Positions 44,029 through 56,423 of a stretch of DNA of 64,000 nucleotides are shown in pieces. The stretch is from Aphelenchoides besseyi (Eukaryota; Nematoda; Chromadorea; Rhabditida; Aphelenchoididae). The notes beneath the pieces were generated by a model. It was not told where the DNA came from, did not search any database, and saw nothing but the letters and a program-made list of their open reading frames with translations. The stretch covers positions 14,260,001 through 14,324,000 of the forward strand of contig JAMPIQ010000002.1 in NCBI GenBank assembly GCA_024699855.1. The letters are read 5' to 3'. Positions within the stretch are counted from its first letter, which is position 1. Each line of letters opens with the position of its first letter. The translations under genes and the position numbers were made by a program.

Positions 44029-45633
44029 ATGTCCGTGAATAGCGAAGATATTACCGTTCCATGGGGACAATCTCCGGATCCTTTGGATCATCAGTACGGA
44101 AAATGGCGAATGGCAGTCTTCCAAGATATGCAGGAATCCAACGACCAATCGAAGTTGTATTTCTTGTACGATCCGGTGGCTGATGACAACTGCATTACAA
44201 CGTGAGTCGATAGGTTTTTGAACAATCTGATCGTAACATTTTAGCGGGGGCCGCAAATCGATGACCTGTTTGGTCGTTTTCGACACCCATCGCAAATGTT
44301 TTGTTGCCGAAATTCCGGTCCGAGTCCAAGGACGAGTGAAGATGCTCTTTGCTTTACCACAACCAAGTCCATCTGGTGGCACTTCCTTCGTTCTTACGAG
44401 TCAAAGCGAAGATTATGGACGTTACAATGTAAGTGGTCGATTTTATTGTTAGTTGGATTATTGAGTTTTAGCTTCACGTTTGGCGTATGGATCTGAATTC
44501 TGATGGTTTGTCGTTGAGTAGTGATCCTCGATCGTTGTTGAATCGTCCGTTAGAAATGGAAGACGACAGTTTTATTTGTTCGCTTCGTGATGACAAACCA
44601 GAAATGGTTGTTTTATCCGGACCTCAATTGAACGTCACGCTCGTTGATGGCACTGCCAATCAACCACAAGAACCAACTCATCGTTTCAACGTTTCTGGTG
44701 CCGAGCTTTCTCATTTCTACGATGGATTCTTGAGCAATGGGTACGTAGTGAGCGAGTAATTGTTTAAGTAATTTGTTCGTTTAGCAACGTTTACTTCCTG
44801 TCTGCCAGTCCTGATGGCCATTTGGACTATAGTCGTATGCACATTCTGTCGTTGCAAACTCAGCAACTGTCCACTCAATTTTGCCATCCCGACCCATCTC
44901 GTGGATTGCCACCTGCACGAAAACAAGCGGCATTGGATTCGACTGCCGGTAAGTGACTATTTTAACTGAAAAAAACTAAATCCTCTCATTTTAGGATTCA
45001 TTCTTTTGGCTGGTGGAGAAGTTGATTATGGCGGTGGAAATGTTCAACGTCTTGTTGACTACTGGGTTTTGGATCTGTCCAGTTTCAAGTGGAATCAGAT
45101 CCAATCTCAAATGTCCGTTCCGCTTATTGAGCCACGTCTGACCACGGCAAATTCCGGTAACTTAAGTTTTTTTTTGATATAATTAACTTCCAAATTTAGG
45201 CAATGTTTACGTTTGGGGTGACTTTGATGATCCATTGCCTGGAATGGATCAAAATTCAACTCATGTTCGTATTCTACGTGTTCGTGGTTTGAATGCTTTC
45301 AATCCACCACCTTACAGTTCAGTTGGAAATAGTCCGCCGTATCCAGCCGGTCAATCGCAAGGCTTTTCATCATCACCTTATCCGCAACAACAACAAAGCG
45401 GTTATGGACAACCGCAAGGATATGGTCAGCCTCAAGGATATGGCCAACCTCAAGGATATGGCCAACCTCAAGGATATGGACAACCACAACCGATGGCTCA
45501 ACCAGGCAGTCAGTATGATGCTTCAGGAAGTGGCGGCGGATTCGGTCAGCCCTACCCGAATCAAGGTGATGCACCACCTGCTTATCCTTACTATCCTCCT
45601 CAAGAGAAAAAGAAGGATTGTACCATTTCTTAA
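44029..45633 (+). CDS. Kelch-like beta-propeller protein with GYGQPQ repeats and a CaaX terminus
   Basis: ATG at 44029. Exons 44029-44201, 44245-44428, 44472 onward and three more stay in one frame to the TAA at 45633. No signal peptide. The first 400 residues show kelch-type blades, best in [20 protein letters not shown], then [16 protein letters not shown] and [14 protein letters not shown]. The tail is Pro/Gln/Gly/Tyr-rich with five perfect GYGQPQ hexapeptides. The protein ends KKKDCTIS: lysines followed by a Cys-aliphatic-aliphatic-Ser CaaX box, predicting farnesylation and attachment to the inner plasma membrane or endomembranes. The propeller should mediate protein binding; the partner is unknown. 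The combination of a kelch propeller, a prion-like repeat tail and a CaaX box is unusual, and I do not recognise a named orthologue. Confidence 0.85.
45400..45489 (+). repeat. Five tandem 18-bp units encoding GYGQPQ
   Basis: In-frame minisatellite inside the kelch-like gene. Unit sequences differ mainly at third positions (GGT/GGA, CCG/CCT/CCA), so the peptide is identical while DNA copies have drifted. This suggests selection on the protein repeat. Confidence 0.9.
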
Positions 45634-46102
45634 AGCCAAATTCTCCGTCATTTTGACTATTCTAATCGATTCCTAATTGTTTTCCCATCACCAATTTATC
45701 ATAGAGATTTGTTCAATGTCAATGTAAAACCGTAGACTGTTTTTGCGACATAATAATACGTAGTCCCGCATGTTCTTACATTGCGAATCTTCTGTAGATT
45801 TGTGATGTTTATTCCGTAAATGCAAACCTTGTATTAGATCGTCTTTTTGCTATTAATAAACCAACTTTCAAAAATTGACAAGAAATCTTCCACGTTTTCT
45901 TCCATGTCTGAGCGCAGAAAAGGAATTCGAAAAAAGAAACGTCACCGTAAAGTCTTCGTGCCAGCATCTACGGTAACTAGTAGTAAACTCATACTTAGTT
46001 CTGCGATCGTTGAGCCATTTGCAAGTGAACAGCTGACTGCAGAGTAAAACTACTTTGTTCGGATTGCAATGTTTACTTCTATAAAACCAAACAATGTACA
46101 AA
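45634..46102. other. Convergent 3' regions
   Basis: 3' UTRs of the kelch-like gene (plus) and the BAR gene (minus). AATAAA at 45855-45860 is a good poly(A) signal for the kelch-like gene. A small plus-strand frame at 45904-46047 (MSERRKGIRKKKRHRKVFVP) is Lys/Arg-rich but has no other support. Confidence 0.5.
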
Positions 46103-47149
46103 TTAGACGGCTGGCGCTTGAGCAAGAGATGAAGATATTGCGTTCCCTTTCTGAAGACAAATCTCGTGGTAACGACGATAAGCGTTGTAGAAGTTGACCA
46201 CTTCTTCGGCGTGTTTTTCCTTGTGTTTTTGAATTCCGTCGAGCAATCCAACCACCTGAACGATAACAAATATCAATTGCTTTAAGACACAATTAAACTT
46301 TAGTCATTTGATCGTTGTATTCGCGTTGAGCGTTCTCGTAGAGCACTCCACGGGTGCCAATCGTTTCCGGAGTCTTTGCTTTGCTCAGCTCGTAACGCGC
46401 AAAATCCATGTTTTGTCGAGCACGACATAGCACTAAAATTTAAACTGAGTTTGAGTACCTGGCTGTGAACTTACAACGACGTTGCTCATTCAGTTCATCG
46501 TATTCAACGCGAAGGAAATTTCGAATGAAATGAATGGCACGACGTCCTTGCTGTTGAAACTCTCGCTCAGCAGCTCCGTATTCGGCAGCCAACTGAGCTA
46601 ATGAAGCCGACAAGTTGGGACCAAGGAATTCGTTGGCTTTGCTCAACGCTCCTGATAACAACTCGTAGGGTCCCTGACCAGGTGCATCCACAACTGATTT
46701 CATATCACCCAATGGAAAGGGAATGACTTTGTGGTTTTGTTGTATCACTTGACAGATTTTGACTGCTACATCTTCGATTACGGTCTGAAATAGTAGTGTG
46801 AACGGTTGCCAATCAAAATGAATCACCTTATAGTTGTCGAACTCTTTACACGACTCGTTGAATTGCGGCGAGAACTCGGTTCTCTCGACGGTACCAATCT
46901 TCTCGCCGACTTTCATAAAAAACTTCTTGAAATGACCGCGTTGTGAGCCGGCGACTTGTGGTCGTTGGGTCTGTTCGCCGGCATCTTCATTTGCTCCCTG
47001 ACCAGAAGACGAGCGATTGGTATGCGATCTCAAAAGAAACGTCCAAGTTATCAGCCTTTTTTGCTAACTCACGACGCACGTTCACTGCGATTACTCTTAC
47101 GAGACGACGCAGAACGCGAATTCACACGTTCACTTCGATCGGTGGACAT
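46103..47149 (-). CDS. Endophilin-like BAR-domain protein without SH3
   Basis: ATG at 47149 on a first exon encoding MSTDRSERVNSRSAS..., joined to the next exon (about 47030 leftward), which opens with a Ser/Gln-rich stretch. The BAR domain runs from GHFKKFFMKVGEKIGTVERT through FNESCKEFDNYK, ALSKANEFLGPNLSASLAQL, FQQQGRRAIHFIRNFLRVEY, ARQNMDFARYELSKAKTPE and the final helix HAEEVVNFYNAYRRYHEICL. The pattern, including the ARxxxDxAR(Y/L)xLxKAK signature, is that of endophilin A/B. The protein ends at AQAPAV a few residues after the BAR domain, so the SH3 domain of true endophilins is missing. It would dimerise and bend membranes; loss of SH3 means no dynamin or synaptojanin recruitment through that route. 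Convergent with the kelch-like gene. Confidence 0.86.
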
Positions 47150-47441
47150 CTCTTTCTTTAGAAATAGAAACAACCGCACAGAACTTCGCTTTTCATCAAG
47201 CAAATGAACTAATTCACGATCAGACGTACGAAATTTGCATAATCAAAACAACAATTTTGTTTTGTAAACAACTTTAAACTGCGTAACAACATAAAGTAGA
47301 TGCTTGCACTCCACTTGTTTACATCTCCGAATTTGCATTCAGATCAATTTGCATAAAAGTCAATTTGCATTGGATTAATTTGCACATTAAAAGTACCGAT
47401 GAATGCTGAGAATCGACTTGACAGTGTTGCACGGAGTTCTT

Positions 47442-48315
47442 ATGGCAGACAGTCGGCTACAGCTCTCGTCTCATTGGATGAACAAAACCCTCGACTTCAT
47501 TGACGTCCAATTCGTCGATTTCCGTGAGTTGGATGCCAATCGCATTCACACCTCTTTAGTACTTTGACTGATTTTCATCGAGCGCACTCAGCGACAGAGC
47601 GAAAAACGTTGCTCTCCACAACCTCAACGCCCAACCGAAAACACCTGTCCAACTCAACCCGTTCAACGTCACCAACTTCCATTGGTCTTGACTCAAACAA
47701 CTGAGAACGTTCCGAAGAAACAACCGTTGAAACCAAAGCAGAATATGTGGAAGAGAACGATGACGAAAACAATGGCCCCTACGTTTTCCGAATGTCAAAC
47801 GGGAAACAAAACTGCGAGTATGAGCTATCGAAAGCTGTTAAAGTGAGTTTTTCATTTATCATCTCATTGTGTTCGTGGTTTAGAGCTATAGACAAGCCAA
47901 TCGAAATGGACGAACCTAAAGCTGCTGAACGGGCTCATGATTTGAAGTTGGATGTGAGTTTGCTTGCTTCAACCATAGGATATTCGTGTTTTAAGGTCCC
48001 GCAAAAATCGAACACATGCGATTCATTTCATCGTTGGGACCGCAGGGAATCACCAACATGGATCTCACGACCGTTGAGATGTTCGAAGCGAGTACTCCCG
48101 ATGATCGACCACGACCCGTTAAGGTGAGATTTGTGTTCATGAACTTGTGTGATATTCGCTGTTTACAGCAAACGGGCAAGAAATCGACAATGTTGGGATT
48201 GGACAAAACTCGAGAATCAAAGACCATCGACAACACGAAAAAACTGAATTTGGCACCTAAACCTCAGAACACCATCAAGCAAAACATGTTGGGAAAAACT
48301 GAACCGTTGAAATAA
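47442..48315 (+). CDS. Uncharacterised multi-exon gene, model uncertain
   Basis: Possible start ATG at 47442 (MADSRLQLSSHWMNKTLDFI...), then a Gln/Pro/Thr-rich exon, and exons ending at the TAA 48313-48315. A frame-consistent joint links MWKRTMTKTMAPTF...YRKLLK to AIDKPIEMDEPKAAERAHDL. A later exon HMRFISSLGPQGITNMDLTT...PRPVK joins the last exon QTGKKSTMLGLDKTRESKTI...GKTEPLK. I could not make all exons fit one frame, so at least one boundary is wrong. Acidic and basic low-complexity patches suggest a nuclear or cytoskeletal protein, but no motif was recognised. AATAAA at 48557-48562 may be its poly(A) signal. Confidence 0.4.
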
Positions 48316-48635
48316 ACGACGTGTGGAATGTTGTTTTCCTTGTTGATGTCAATCAATGTGCTCGTTTGTCCAACTCGACTTTCACCGGCAACTGTTTTTG
48401 AAGTTCAGTCGACTGATTTGTGAGAAATCTGGTGAGCGTAATCAACAAGCAATACGAGTTGTTCTTGTTGCTTTCACAAAACATACTTGGCCGTTGACCT
48501 CTTCCGGCATTCCTCACTTGAAGTGATAGCACAGATCTTATTTCCTTATGGTTTATAATAAAATCCATTTTTATCTTAACTGGTTCCTTAAATGGTCAAT
48601 GAAGTTACAAGAGATACGTTTGTGGAAAAAAGTTT
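48316..48635. other. Convergent 3' regions
   Basis: About 320 bp between two stops: the unknown plus-strand gene and the FGF receptor. Contains AATAAA at 48557-48562 on plus. Confidence 0.5.
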
Positions 48636-51600
48636 TCATGGTGTTTTTGGATCCGATGAATGAGGCACTTTGTCTTTGAGTGTCAGTTGGATTTGGCAAA
48701 ACTCTCCGATTCCGCCAAAATTTTCAGCACTGGACATCGCACTTGAGCCGCCGTGTCCTGATGAACTTTGCGAATCCAACGACTGAGTTCTTTGCGGCTT
48801 CTTTTCTTCAGGTTCTGCTTTTAGATGTCCTGAAACTAATCGATTACAATTTATCGGTTGGAATTGACTACCATTTCCGATGATTTCGTAAACGTTTTTC
48901 GGATCCATTTCCGACGGATAGTTGGCAAACGATTTATGTGTTGAGGACTGATTGATCACTGGCCTTGTAGATGTTTCGTTAATTGAATGCTTGTGATCGT
49001 TCATATAATGAATATTAGCATACGGAATTGCTTCGTGGTATTCGGTTTCGGTGTTGGAAAGCGACGATTCGGCATTCGATGCTGACGGAGCACAATTCAG
49101 CAATGGAGTTGTGTAGATGGTTTGTGACTGCAAATGATTCGAATTGGCAAGTCGATCAACCGATTTTTTGTGCTTCAAATCGCTTCCTGTCACATCGAGT
49201 GGAGCGTCCCATTCAGATGAATTCTTAGCGCTGTTTTTTGGTAGAACTTGAGGTTTCAATTGCTGATTCGATTGATTGCCGGTGTGTACGGTCAAAAGCG
49301 GTGTACTCTCGTGTAATCGTCTATCCACTTCATCAATAGCCAAGTTCGGTAGACCACGAGCAAACGACTAAAAGTCTAATGAATTCTGAATAATATGGTT
49401 CTTTCTACTTGAATGCTCATTAAGCCGGGAGCTGAAAGTGGACGTGAAATTTGAGGTTTTGAATCGCCGTTCAACGTCGTTTGAACTCCCATTTCGGTTT
49501 CCATGTAATGATCATAGATTCCAGCCGTACTCTAAAGCACAACTAATTCAATTGGTAGTGTTACTAAACCCACAAACCATTCGTATTGCCTCTTGTACGA
49601 TCCACTCCAAATAATCGCAAATCGTTTGGAATTGTGGACGATTCTCCGCTTTCTCCTGCCAACACATGACCATAACACCGTAGATTTCTTCCGGACAGTT
49701 GTGCGGTGCTTCCATTCGGTAGCCTTCTTTTAATAGATTGTAAAGTTGAGGCATTGCAATCGTAGGATATGGTGTACCGCCAAGTGTCATAATCTCCCAC
49801 AAAACGATGCCATAACTCCAAACATCGCTGTAAACCGTGTAGACATTTGCTTCCAATGCCTCTGGTGCCATCCATTTGATTGGTAGACGACCAGCTCCAC
49901 GTTTTCGATAATAGTCCTGACAAAAAACGTTTCGAGACAAACCGAAATCGGAGATTTTTGCTGTGAAATCATGAGCCACAAGAATGTTACGAGCAGCAAG
50001 ATCTCGATGGATAATCTGGAAATAAAGGCACTTTGTACTAAAGAAAATGTTTCTTTGCGTACTTTTTTACTCGACAAAAATTCCATTCCACAAGAAATTT
50101 CGGTGGCAAAGCGAATCAAATCGCGAAGTGTGAGATTGTGAAGAACTATGGACCGATTATCGACCGTTGATTTACGTGTCGAAGGCGTATGATTCTGTTG
50201 AGAGTCTTCTTCTGCTTCTACACCATGTGGCCGATGACGTCGCAAAAAATCGCTTAAACTCTCTCTATTATGCTGTCAACTGTCGAACTAACCGTAGATT
50301 TCCGTGAGGACACAATTCGAGTACAACCAACAAGGGTCCCGTTCCTGTACAACAACCGACTAGTTTGAGAATGTTTTTGTGACGTCCAATGCTTTTGAAT
50401 ATCTGCATCTCGCTAACCAAGATGATCAGCTCTTTTTCCTGGGCCGTTGATTTGAGTTTCTTTACGGCGACAGAAAGCTAAAAATTTGAATTCACGCACA
50501 TTTCAACTACTAAACTACCTTGTTGTCATCATTCAATGGTTTGGTTTCGTCGTTGTTGTTTTTGTTGTCTACGAAACTACGAGAACGCAATTCACCGCGC
50601 CATACTTCGCCAAAAGCTCCTTCACCGATGATGTCGATGAGTGTCAATCTGAAGGCACAATGTTATATTAGAAGTCGTGAAGGAGCAGACCGTGAGCGTT
50701 CAATTTCCCAAGCAACATCTGTCGGGACTTCGTACTCGGAAACCAACGACATCTCCGAATTGACTCGAGTTCTATTTCTCGATTGTCCTTTGCCCACAAC
50801 CGGCTCGACAGTGATAGTATAAGAAGAGGCAAGATCAGACCAAACATCACCTTCTTTTGGTTTCTTCGTAATGACCACCTAAAACACTTGAATTTCGATT
50901 GAATCGATTGATTTGTAGACCTTCTTTCGTACTGTCATTTTCTCCAGATTTTGTAGTTCGGACTTGTTAACCCGTCTGGAGAAAAGATAGTACATTGCGC
51001 CGAGAGTTAGAAACGAGACCAATGACATGACTAGCAGCACAAGAAAAATCGTGTAAATTAATGACCATGGCGGATAGGGGCTATCGGTAGGCAAAGTCAT
51101 ACCACGAAATTCGTTTACAGTCAGAGTTGCATTGGCCATTGACTACAATTGAAATGATCTTGCTATCTTTATAGAAAATTGGAAGCTTACGACTCCGAGA
51201 GTTGATCCCGCAATACATGAGTATATGCCTTGATCTTCAACAGAAACATTTTTGATGATTAGTGAGTATAGTTTGTTCTGATTATCATGGAAGATTTGAG
51301 CCTTCTACAAGTCAAGAGTTGAATTGCAAGTGCAAAAATACTCGCCTTAATAGTGCTCATATCAATAAAATTGAAGACATTTCGATTTTGACGTTCATCC
51401 CAACGTATATACGATCCATTGATTTGAATCAAGTGAATCCAAACCACATGTGGAACTAAATCCGAGAGTACTTGACAAGTGAAGTTAACCGTTCCATTGA
51501 CGTCGACGGTCTTATTGACGAGCACATTGGGCAGAATGATTGGTCGCGCGCGAATACGATCACGAACATCAACACGAAAATCGCGATGAATGTTCCCGAC

Positions 51601-53227
51601 GTTGTTGAACACATCGCACGTGTAGTGACCGGAATCGCCTTCAGCTGCATCTTCCAACTCCAACGTCCATTTGCGTATTCGATAGATGGATCCGCTTTTT
51701 CGTTCGGTTTCTGCGCTAATTTCTACGTGATCTTTACGCCAAATAACCTGAGGTTCCGGGATTCCTCCCGCTTTGCAATTTAACCGTAGGGTTCGTCCAG
51801 ACGGGACAACGATTGTTGTTTGTTCATCAGTTTGACGGAAATAAGGAGCTACTTAAAGTCACGAAATCAACATCCTTAACTTCAAACTACTAACCTCTAG
51901 CCGGTGCTGGAGAAACTTTCCACGACCTTGTGTTCCAAATCGGACTCCAACGTCGAGTTGTTGTTCCGGTAGCCGTTAGATCGTTTCCGCTTTCGCCCAT
52001 AGACGATATAAGAGCTTGTGGTGCAGGAGTTATGTCAATCATTTCGCCAATATTCGAAGAAAATGTGTCGGCACGAGCCATAAATTTGTCTTGTCTTAGC
52101 GAATCGACCGGGTTCTCATGACTGAACAAATCGTTCTCCTCCGTTTGAATGCCTTGATCGTGTTGTTGATTTAGAATCGGAATTCGTTGCTTGAGTATGG
52201 TACGAGCTCGTTGTAACTTCTCTTCGGTGTCTAAATTCAAATCCCAGGAATTACGCAGTTGATAACGAAGGAAAATCATTTCGCTGGTCGAAATCAAGCC
52301 GGGCATCACCTGAGTGATGTCCGGTATTCCGGTGCGTACGAGTTCGTCGAACAACGCGACCGGATCTACAAAAATTGAAAACAATTACCGAGTGGAGTGT
52401 TTGTCGGATAGTGTGAAGCAGAATACGAAGGCACAGCAAAATCACGAGCATTCGTTTCGTCGTTTCTCGTTTCTTTCTCACTTCTCCGATGAAATGTCTT
52501 CAGGAATTGTTCCATATCTTCGTCTTCGCAATTCGGAGTTTTGCACGGCGACAGTTGAGCGGTGGTGCGAAATTTGGTAACTTGATTCTCTTTCTCGTAT
52601 TTGGGACAATACTTGTCTCGAAAATCAAGGATCTCTTCCTCATCGTCGAAGGCCGGATCATCCGTACTTATCCACTCACACAAACACGCTTCCGATGTTG
52701 TTGTATTTGTGGCTTCAGCTTCGCTTGTTAAATAGAAATCGCAGTAATCTGCAAGCAAAGTCACTCAGTGCGAAAGACGAACAGTGAACAAGGAGATAAT
52801 CACAACAAATCACAGCATTAAGAACACTTACCGATTATGTGTAACGTAAAATTTCGCATAATGGAACCTTCACTGTTCCAAACTCGACATGTCCATTGAC
52901 CTTTGTCACCCACTTCGACTCGACGAATCTCCAATTCCATTCCTTTCTCTTGGATTCGTGGTCGTTCTTGCATGAAACTGTAGTTCAAATAGACGCCATT
53001 TCGATACCAGTGCACTTTGGGCAAAGGACGTCCAATCGAATCGCACTTGAACTTTGCCGTATCGCCGAGATACGTGTATTGATGGCGTCGAACACTTTGT
53101 TTGAAACGCGGCGGTGAACCTGCAATCAATATGAACAAAGTAATCCGCTCGAAAACTCACTTTTCGTGACGTATTGACCGAACACATTTTCGAGAACCAA
53201 CAAAACAATCAGAAGTTTTATCTTCAT
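48636..53227 (-). CDS. Fibroblast growth factor receptor tyrosine kinase (EGL-15-like)
   Basis: ATG at 53227 opens signal peptide MKIKLLIVLLVLENVFGQ. Ig1 (YLGDTAKFKCDSIGRPLPKV...GQWTCRVWNSEGS) is followed by about 270 residues of insert, including an acidic patch (DDPAFDDEEEILDF). Ig2 follows (LRLNCKAGGIPEPQVIWRKD...GHYTCDVFNNVGN), then Ig3 (TVNFTCQVLSDLVPHVVWIH...GIYSCIAGSTLG), then one TM (LIYTIFLVLLVMSLVSFLTLG). The kinase is intact: GEGAFGEVWRG, VAVKKLK, HRDLAARN, DFG, activation-loop tandem Tyr (QDYYRKRGAGRLP) and MAPEALEANVYT. A kinase insert of about 30 residues lies between the lobes (EEDSQQNHTPSTRKS). The tail of about 300 residues has several Tyr (e.g. GIYDHYMETE, TEYHEAIPYANIHYM, NVYEIIG) for SH2/PTB partners. 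The insert between Ig1 and Ig2 occupies the place of the alternatively spliced 5A/5B region of EGL-15. Confidence 0.95.
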
Positions 53228-55292
53228 TTCGTGAGCTGAATAGTAATCTCAAGGTTACATGTCGGGCTCTTAAATTGGAATGTTGATTTGTGTCTTCTAA
53301 TTAAAAAGCAATCAAACTGCACGAAATACAATCGAGATTATGATTGAAGCTTTCCCGAACCAAAGGTTACGGAATTTGGCTACACACCCGAAACGGAAGT
53401 TCAATGACGACGGAAAAAAGAATTGCGCCAATTCGATTTCGGTTCACGGGTTTCCATCGACGCTATCAAACTGATTACGTCGCGCAGTAGTGGGCGAGTG
53501 GTGACGGCGGACGGTCGATTAACACCAACCGTTGGCTGTCGGCGGACTGCGCGATGTTACAGGGTCAAATTTTTCAATTTGTGAACTAATAACTGAGATT
53601 GAGCGTCTGAAAAAGTGAAACCGTGTAAAGTTGTTACAATCTGGAGAATCAACTGCGTCGTCTCTTTTTCTGATTCCAAGAAAACACCTGCGCTTCCTGG
53701 TCATCTCGAAAAACAACCGAACCATCAACCGCGACTATCTGGGAGCTAATCGTTTGTTTCGAACATACGAAAGAGCGGTTAGAGAGCTTTGAAGTTGGAA
53801 ATGACCGTATGTTTGAGGTTGAAAGATTTACGCGATTCGTTGACAAGGTAGTTAAGTTGCGCAGAAACGAAGACTGACAACCGAATTTATGGTACAGCGG
53901 AAATACGGAAGAAAAAACGGTCATAAACGAGCTCATTTTCGTTATCCACTTTCCAGTTCGTTGTTTGAACTTTGCACGCAAAACGATTAACAATATTAGT
54001 CACGATACCAACGAAAACTTCAGTGCATTGACTTCTCGCCATTTGTTCGGTTTACGAGTTTCTACCGCGTAAAAATATCCCGAAACCAGTGGCCTCAACG
54101 TCTGGTTTTGATTTACTTCTTGGCAAGGAGCTGGTCGGGTCAACTTGAATCGAAGGTTGCGAGATTGGGGTCGTGTATTAATAAAAAAACTGAAACCGGA
54201 TCCGGAAACTGGCCGCAATTTTCGACTTTTCCACGGTCCATCCAACGGGGATATTGAATGATCGGGAATCTTTTTGACTGCGCTTTTCGGCCGCCATCCA
54301 AATCGTTTCATCAGAACTACATCGTCAACAAGATTTCGGCCACTTCCAAACGGCTTTTCCGCATAATTCAACGATTTACGACTTAAAATCCTTGAGCTCT
54401 GTTCATTACATCGGACGCTTTGAATACCAAAACTTTGTGTTTTTTGAATGTTTGATTAATACAAAAGTCGAATGAACCAAAACAACGATCTTCTTCGTTG
54501 TCTCAATAAACTTGAACGTACAAAAGGATTACCGTAGATGCTCGCCAACTGCAGATGGTGGACAGATTTTGAGTTTTAAGCCGCGAACGTAAACTCCCAC
54601 TCTTTGTTTCCTGCCAGAAGTTCACACATCCATCATTGGAAACTTCTCTACAAATCACATCGTAATTTCACCTTCCAGTTCGTTGTTATGCCCGATCAGA
54701 GATCTCAATCACTTCGATCTAATTGGCAATCGACAACAAGCTCCGGTTTATTGATGTTTCTAATTGAACAACATGCAAATGATAATTGACAGCGGAATAC
54801 GAGCACAGATTCGACCGTTTATCTCGCAAACACGATATAGTCACCATGTAGCCACTTTGTTGCAACATTCCGCAACAGTCTTAAATCCCATGTGAACAAA
54901 AAAAGGCCAATGAAAACAACAAATTACTGGGATATAAGATAAATGTCGTTATGTTCGTTGGATTGAATAAGAGAGTTAAAAGCTGACAAGTGAATTTAAG
55001 CCCAAAAACAAGAGGAAAACGTCTCCGAGTTATGAAGCCCACACGCATTTAACAAACAAGATCTTTTTTGGTATAAACAAACGATAGACAGCCAGCTTGT
55101 GAGCATCGTAAGCCATCAGTTACAAAGAATTCGGGTAATAAGTTTTGGATTAAGGAATGAGAATTTTCAATTACTAAAAGAAAATCGAAAGACCGTTGAT
55201 TGAAGATGGTGCTTACGGGGCTTTTTTAATAACTGGACGCATAAGAAGACGAAATAAATAAATTAGAAGTGAAGACTATGTTGCCATTATGT
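53228..55292. other. Intergenic region upstream of the FGF receptor
   Basis: About 2 kb. Minus-strand open frames at 53649-53993 and 54000-54371 start without ATG and show no family features. It probably contains FGF-receptor regulatory DNA and the 3' UTR of the two-Ig gene. Confidence 0.45.
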
Positions 55293-56423
55293 TTACTCTT
55301 CACGTGCTAGTAACAACATGGTGGAAGTGGCTCGATCGATGCCGAATTCGTTCTGTGCACGACATTCGAGCGAAATGCTTGCGAGATCGGTTTTCGAACT
55401 GTCAATCACAACACTGCCGTCGTTCATCTTCTAAACATGTCGATTAACTCAAATATTTTCGCAAATAAGCTTACGTAGATGTATGGATAGTTTTTTAATG
55501 AATGGTAGACACTCTCAATTTCGTCATCGATCACCTTCCACGAGATCTTGGGTTTCGGGTTGCCGGACGCACGACAGAAGAATTTAAGCAGGTTCCCGGC
55601 TATTTCCATCCGTGTTGATGTGATCATTGTAATAAGCGGAGCCTTTTGTGCCATTGCGGAATTATTTTCAAGTTCCCAGTTTTCTTCAAAGTTTACATTC
55701 AGCTTCTTACAGTAATTCGAGACTTACCATTAACACGTACGGTCATTACTTGACTTTCTTTGGCCAAACTGTGATCACAGGCTGATTCGATTCGACATTT
55801 GAACGTGTTGAGTTTGTTCGGTTTCATAAATTCATCGATACATATGCGATAGGTAGTTTCGCTGCCACCCATGATTGGATTCTGAACGAAGGAGTTTCCG
55901 TCTAATGGATGAATTGTAAAGTCTTGTTGTGTGGCCACATCCACCAACTCAGAATTTGCGTACCAGTAAACGTTGGTCTTAATAGAACTAATTATTAACT
56001 CGTCTTTAAAGTCTGGTAATAATAAGACGCTCTTAACTTTAAAGGTTTGCTTTTGAATCGTAAACAATCACTTTCATTCGCTTTGTAGTGTAAAAATGCT
56101 CAAATTGATGTAAAGATTTTAAGTTCGCTGTAAATATAACCTAAACTTACTTCAGGTGGCGTGGTTGTGATGACACACTCAGCGACGTGTTGGCAGGCAA
56201 ACTCGTGCGAACGTCGAGAAACGAGGATACGTGGTTGTTTGACGAAGTTGACTCCGGGAGTATCCAACAAAAGTGGACATTTTGGATTGTGAACAACGTC
56301 CACGAAATTGTTCGACGAACCAGACAATTGAGCAGGCGCCCCAATTACCAGAAGTTGATGGAAATAGAAGACAGTCAAAATGATCAACTTTGCGTAATCG
56401 CTTGCTTCGTTTTGTTTGCCCAT
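55293..56423 (-). CDS. Secreted two-immunoglobulin-domain protein (ZIG-like)
   Basis: ATG at 56423, stop TAA at 55293-55295, four or five exons. The signal peptide is KLIILTVFYFHQLLVIGAPAQ. Ig1 uses C-P-L-L and the CQHVAECVITTTPPE / NVYWYANSELVDVATQQ / NTFKCRIESACDHSL strands, with extra cysteines suggesting an added disulfide. Ig2 is canonical I-set: LLKFFCRASGNPKPKISWKV, then DLASISLECRAQNEFGIDRA. No TM or GPI signal is seen; the protein ends LLAREE. Nematode ZIG proteins are secreted two-Ig proteins that keep axons and synapses in place; that is the best comparison, by architecture rather than proven orthology. The intron between PPE and TNVYWY is about 160 bp, and its acceptor choice (phase 0) is my inference. 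Confidence 0.8.

Noticed and set aside
45904..46047. 47-codon basic frame MSERRKGIRKKKRHRK
   Set aside because: Lies in the overlap of two convergent 3' regions and has no other evidence.
53649..54371. Two minus-strand frames of 114 and 123 codons
   Set aside because: No ATG starts in context, no splice sites, no family features.
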